NCBI GenBank assembly: GCA_003516705.1
Contig: DPCJ01000211.1
Location: forward strand, 1-32,048
Source: Prolixibacteraceae bacterium
Lineage (GTDB): Bacteria > Bacteroidota > Bacteroidia > Bacteroidales > Prolixibacteraceae
Reading direction: 5' to 3'
DNA: 32,048 bases
Part shown: positions 31,948 through 32,048 of the stretch, piece by piece
Numbering within the stretch: position 1 is the first letter of the stretch
Layout: the number at the start of each line of letters is the position of its first letter
Notes under the pieces: model-generated
The model's input: the letters and a program-made list of their open reading frames with translations, nothing else
Database searches by the model: none
What the model was told of the DNA's origin: nothing
Position numbers and translations under genes: made by a program

Positions 31948-32048
31948 AGTATTTATATCAATCACAGTAAGGTTTAAATTGAAAGTTCACAAAATAAACG
32001 AAGCTTATTTCAAATAATTTTGGCAGTTAACAAAAAAATTAAGGCCCG
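31948..32048. other. Terminal intergenic sequence
   Basis: This AT-rich tail lies upstream of the ligase-like gene. I see no complete promoter, RNA gene or repeat. The closest -7-like run is TTATTTTG, one base short of the consensus. Confidence 0.4.

Overview
The window reads as chromosomal DNA of a free-living member of the Bacteroidota, most likely Bacteroidales/Marinilabiliales-like. Supporting signs are two proteins with type IX secretion (T9SS) C-terminal sorting domains, a DUF6377 regulator, several carbohydrate-active lipoproteins, and promoters of the TTG-N17..21-TAnnTTTG type rather than sigma70 type. Genus cannot be set from the sequence alone. There is no rRNA, tRNA, phage, IS or CRISPR, and no gene-free stretch above 300 bp.

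Layout. 1-9380 is a glycan-use region: the start of an exported protein, a T9SS-secreted beta-helix enzyme with the GH87 (alpha-1,3-glucanase) acidic triad, a leftward set of HGSNAT-like acyltransferase, GH172 lipoprotein and DUF6377 regulator, an unknown protein, and a GH53 endo-galactanase lipoprotein. No SusC/SusD pair is visible. 9388-12346 holds a degenerate M23-like exported protein, a DUF4268 protein and a beta-lactamase-fold serine hydrolase.

12508-18711 is a tightly coupled leftward operon with a good promoter: an MltD-like LysM protein whose catalytic Glu is missing, two SGNH hydrolases joined by stop/start overlap, and an MBOAT acyltransferase with an extra hydrophobic insert. Together they look like an envelope O-acylation machine anchored on peptidoglycan. 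This is the strongest candidate for an under-described system here. One SGNH gene carries 7-bp tandem repeats in its 5' coding end and a hairpin repeat in its 3' coding end.

18902-22483 holds two SDR proteins, a DUF4440/NTF2-like exported protein and a T9SS cargo with a clear terminator. 22679-23348 is a DUF6364-like/PIN antitoxin-toxin pair in which both genes contain an in-frame TAA. 23418-29421 is mostly housekeeping: MiaB, an FNR-type reductase, an orphan XylF-like binding lipoprotein, the DUF2520-KdsC-Maf operon, and an exported Mn/Fe superoxide dismutase. 29588-31947 is a convergent GT2 glycosyltransferase and O-antigen ligase-like pair.

A recurring non-gene signal is short degenerate tandem repeats with a 7-bp period, each locus with a different unit, in intergenic gaps and gene ends between about 10.8 and 20.4 kb.
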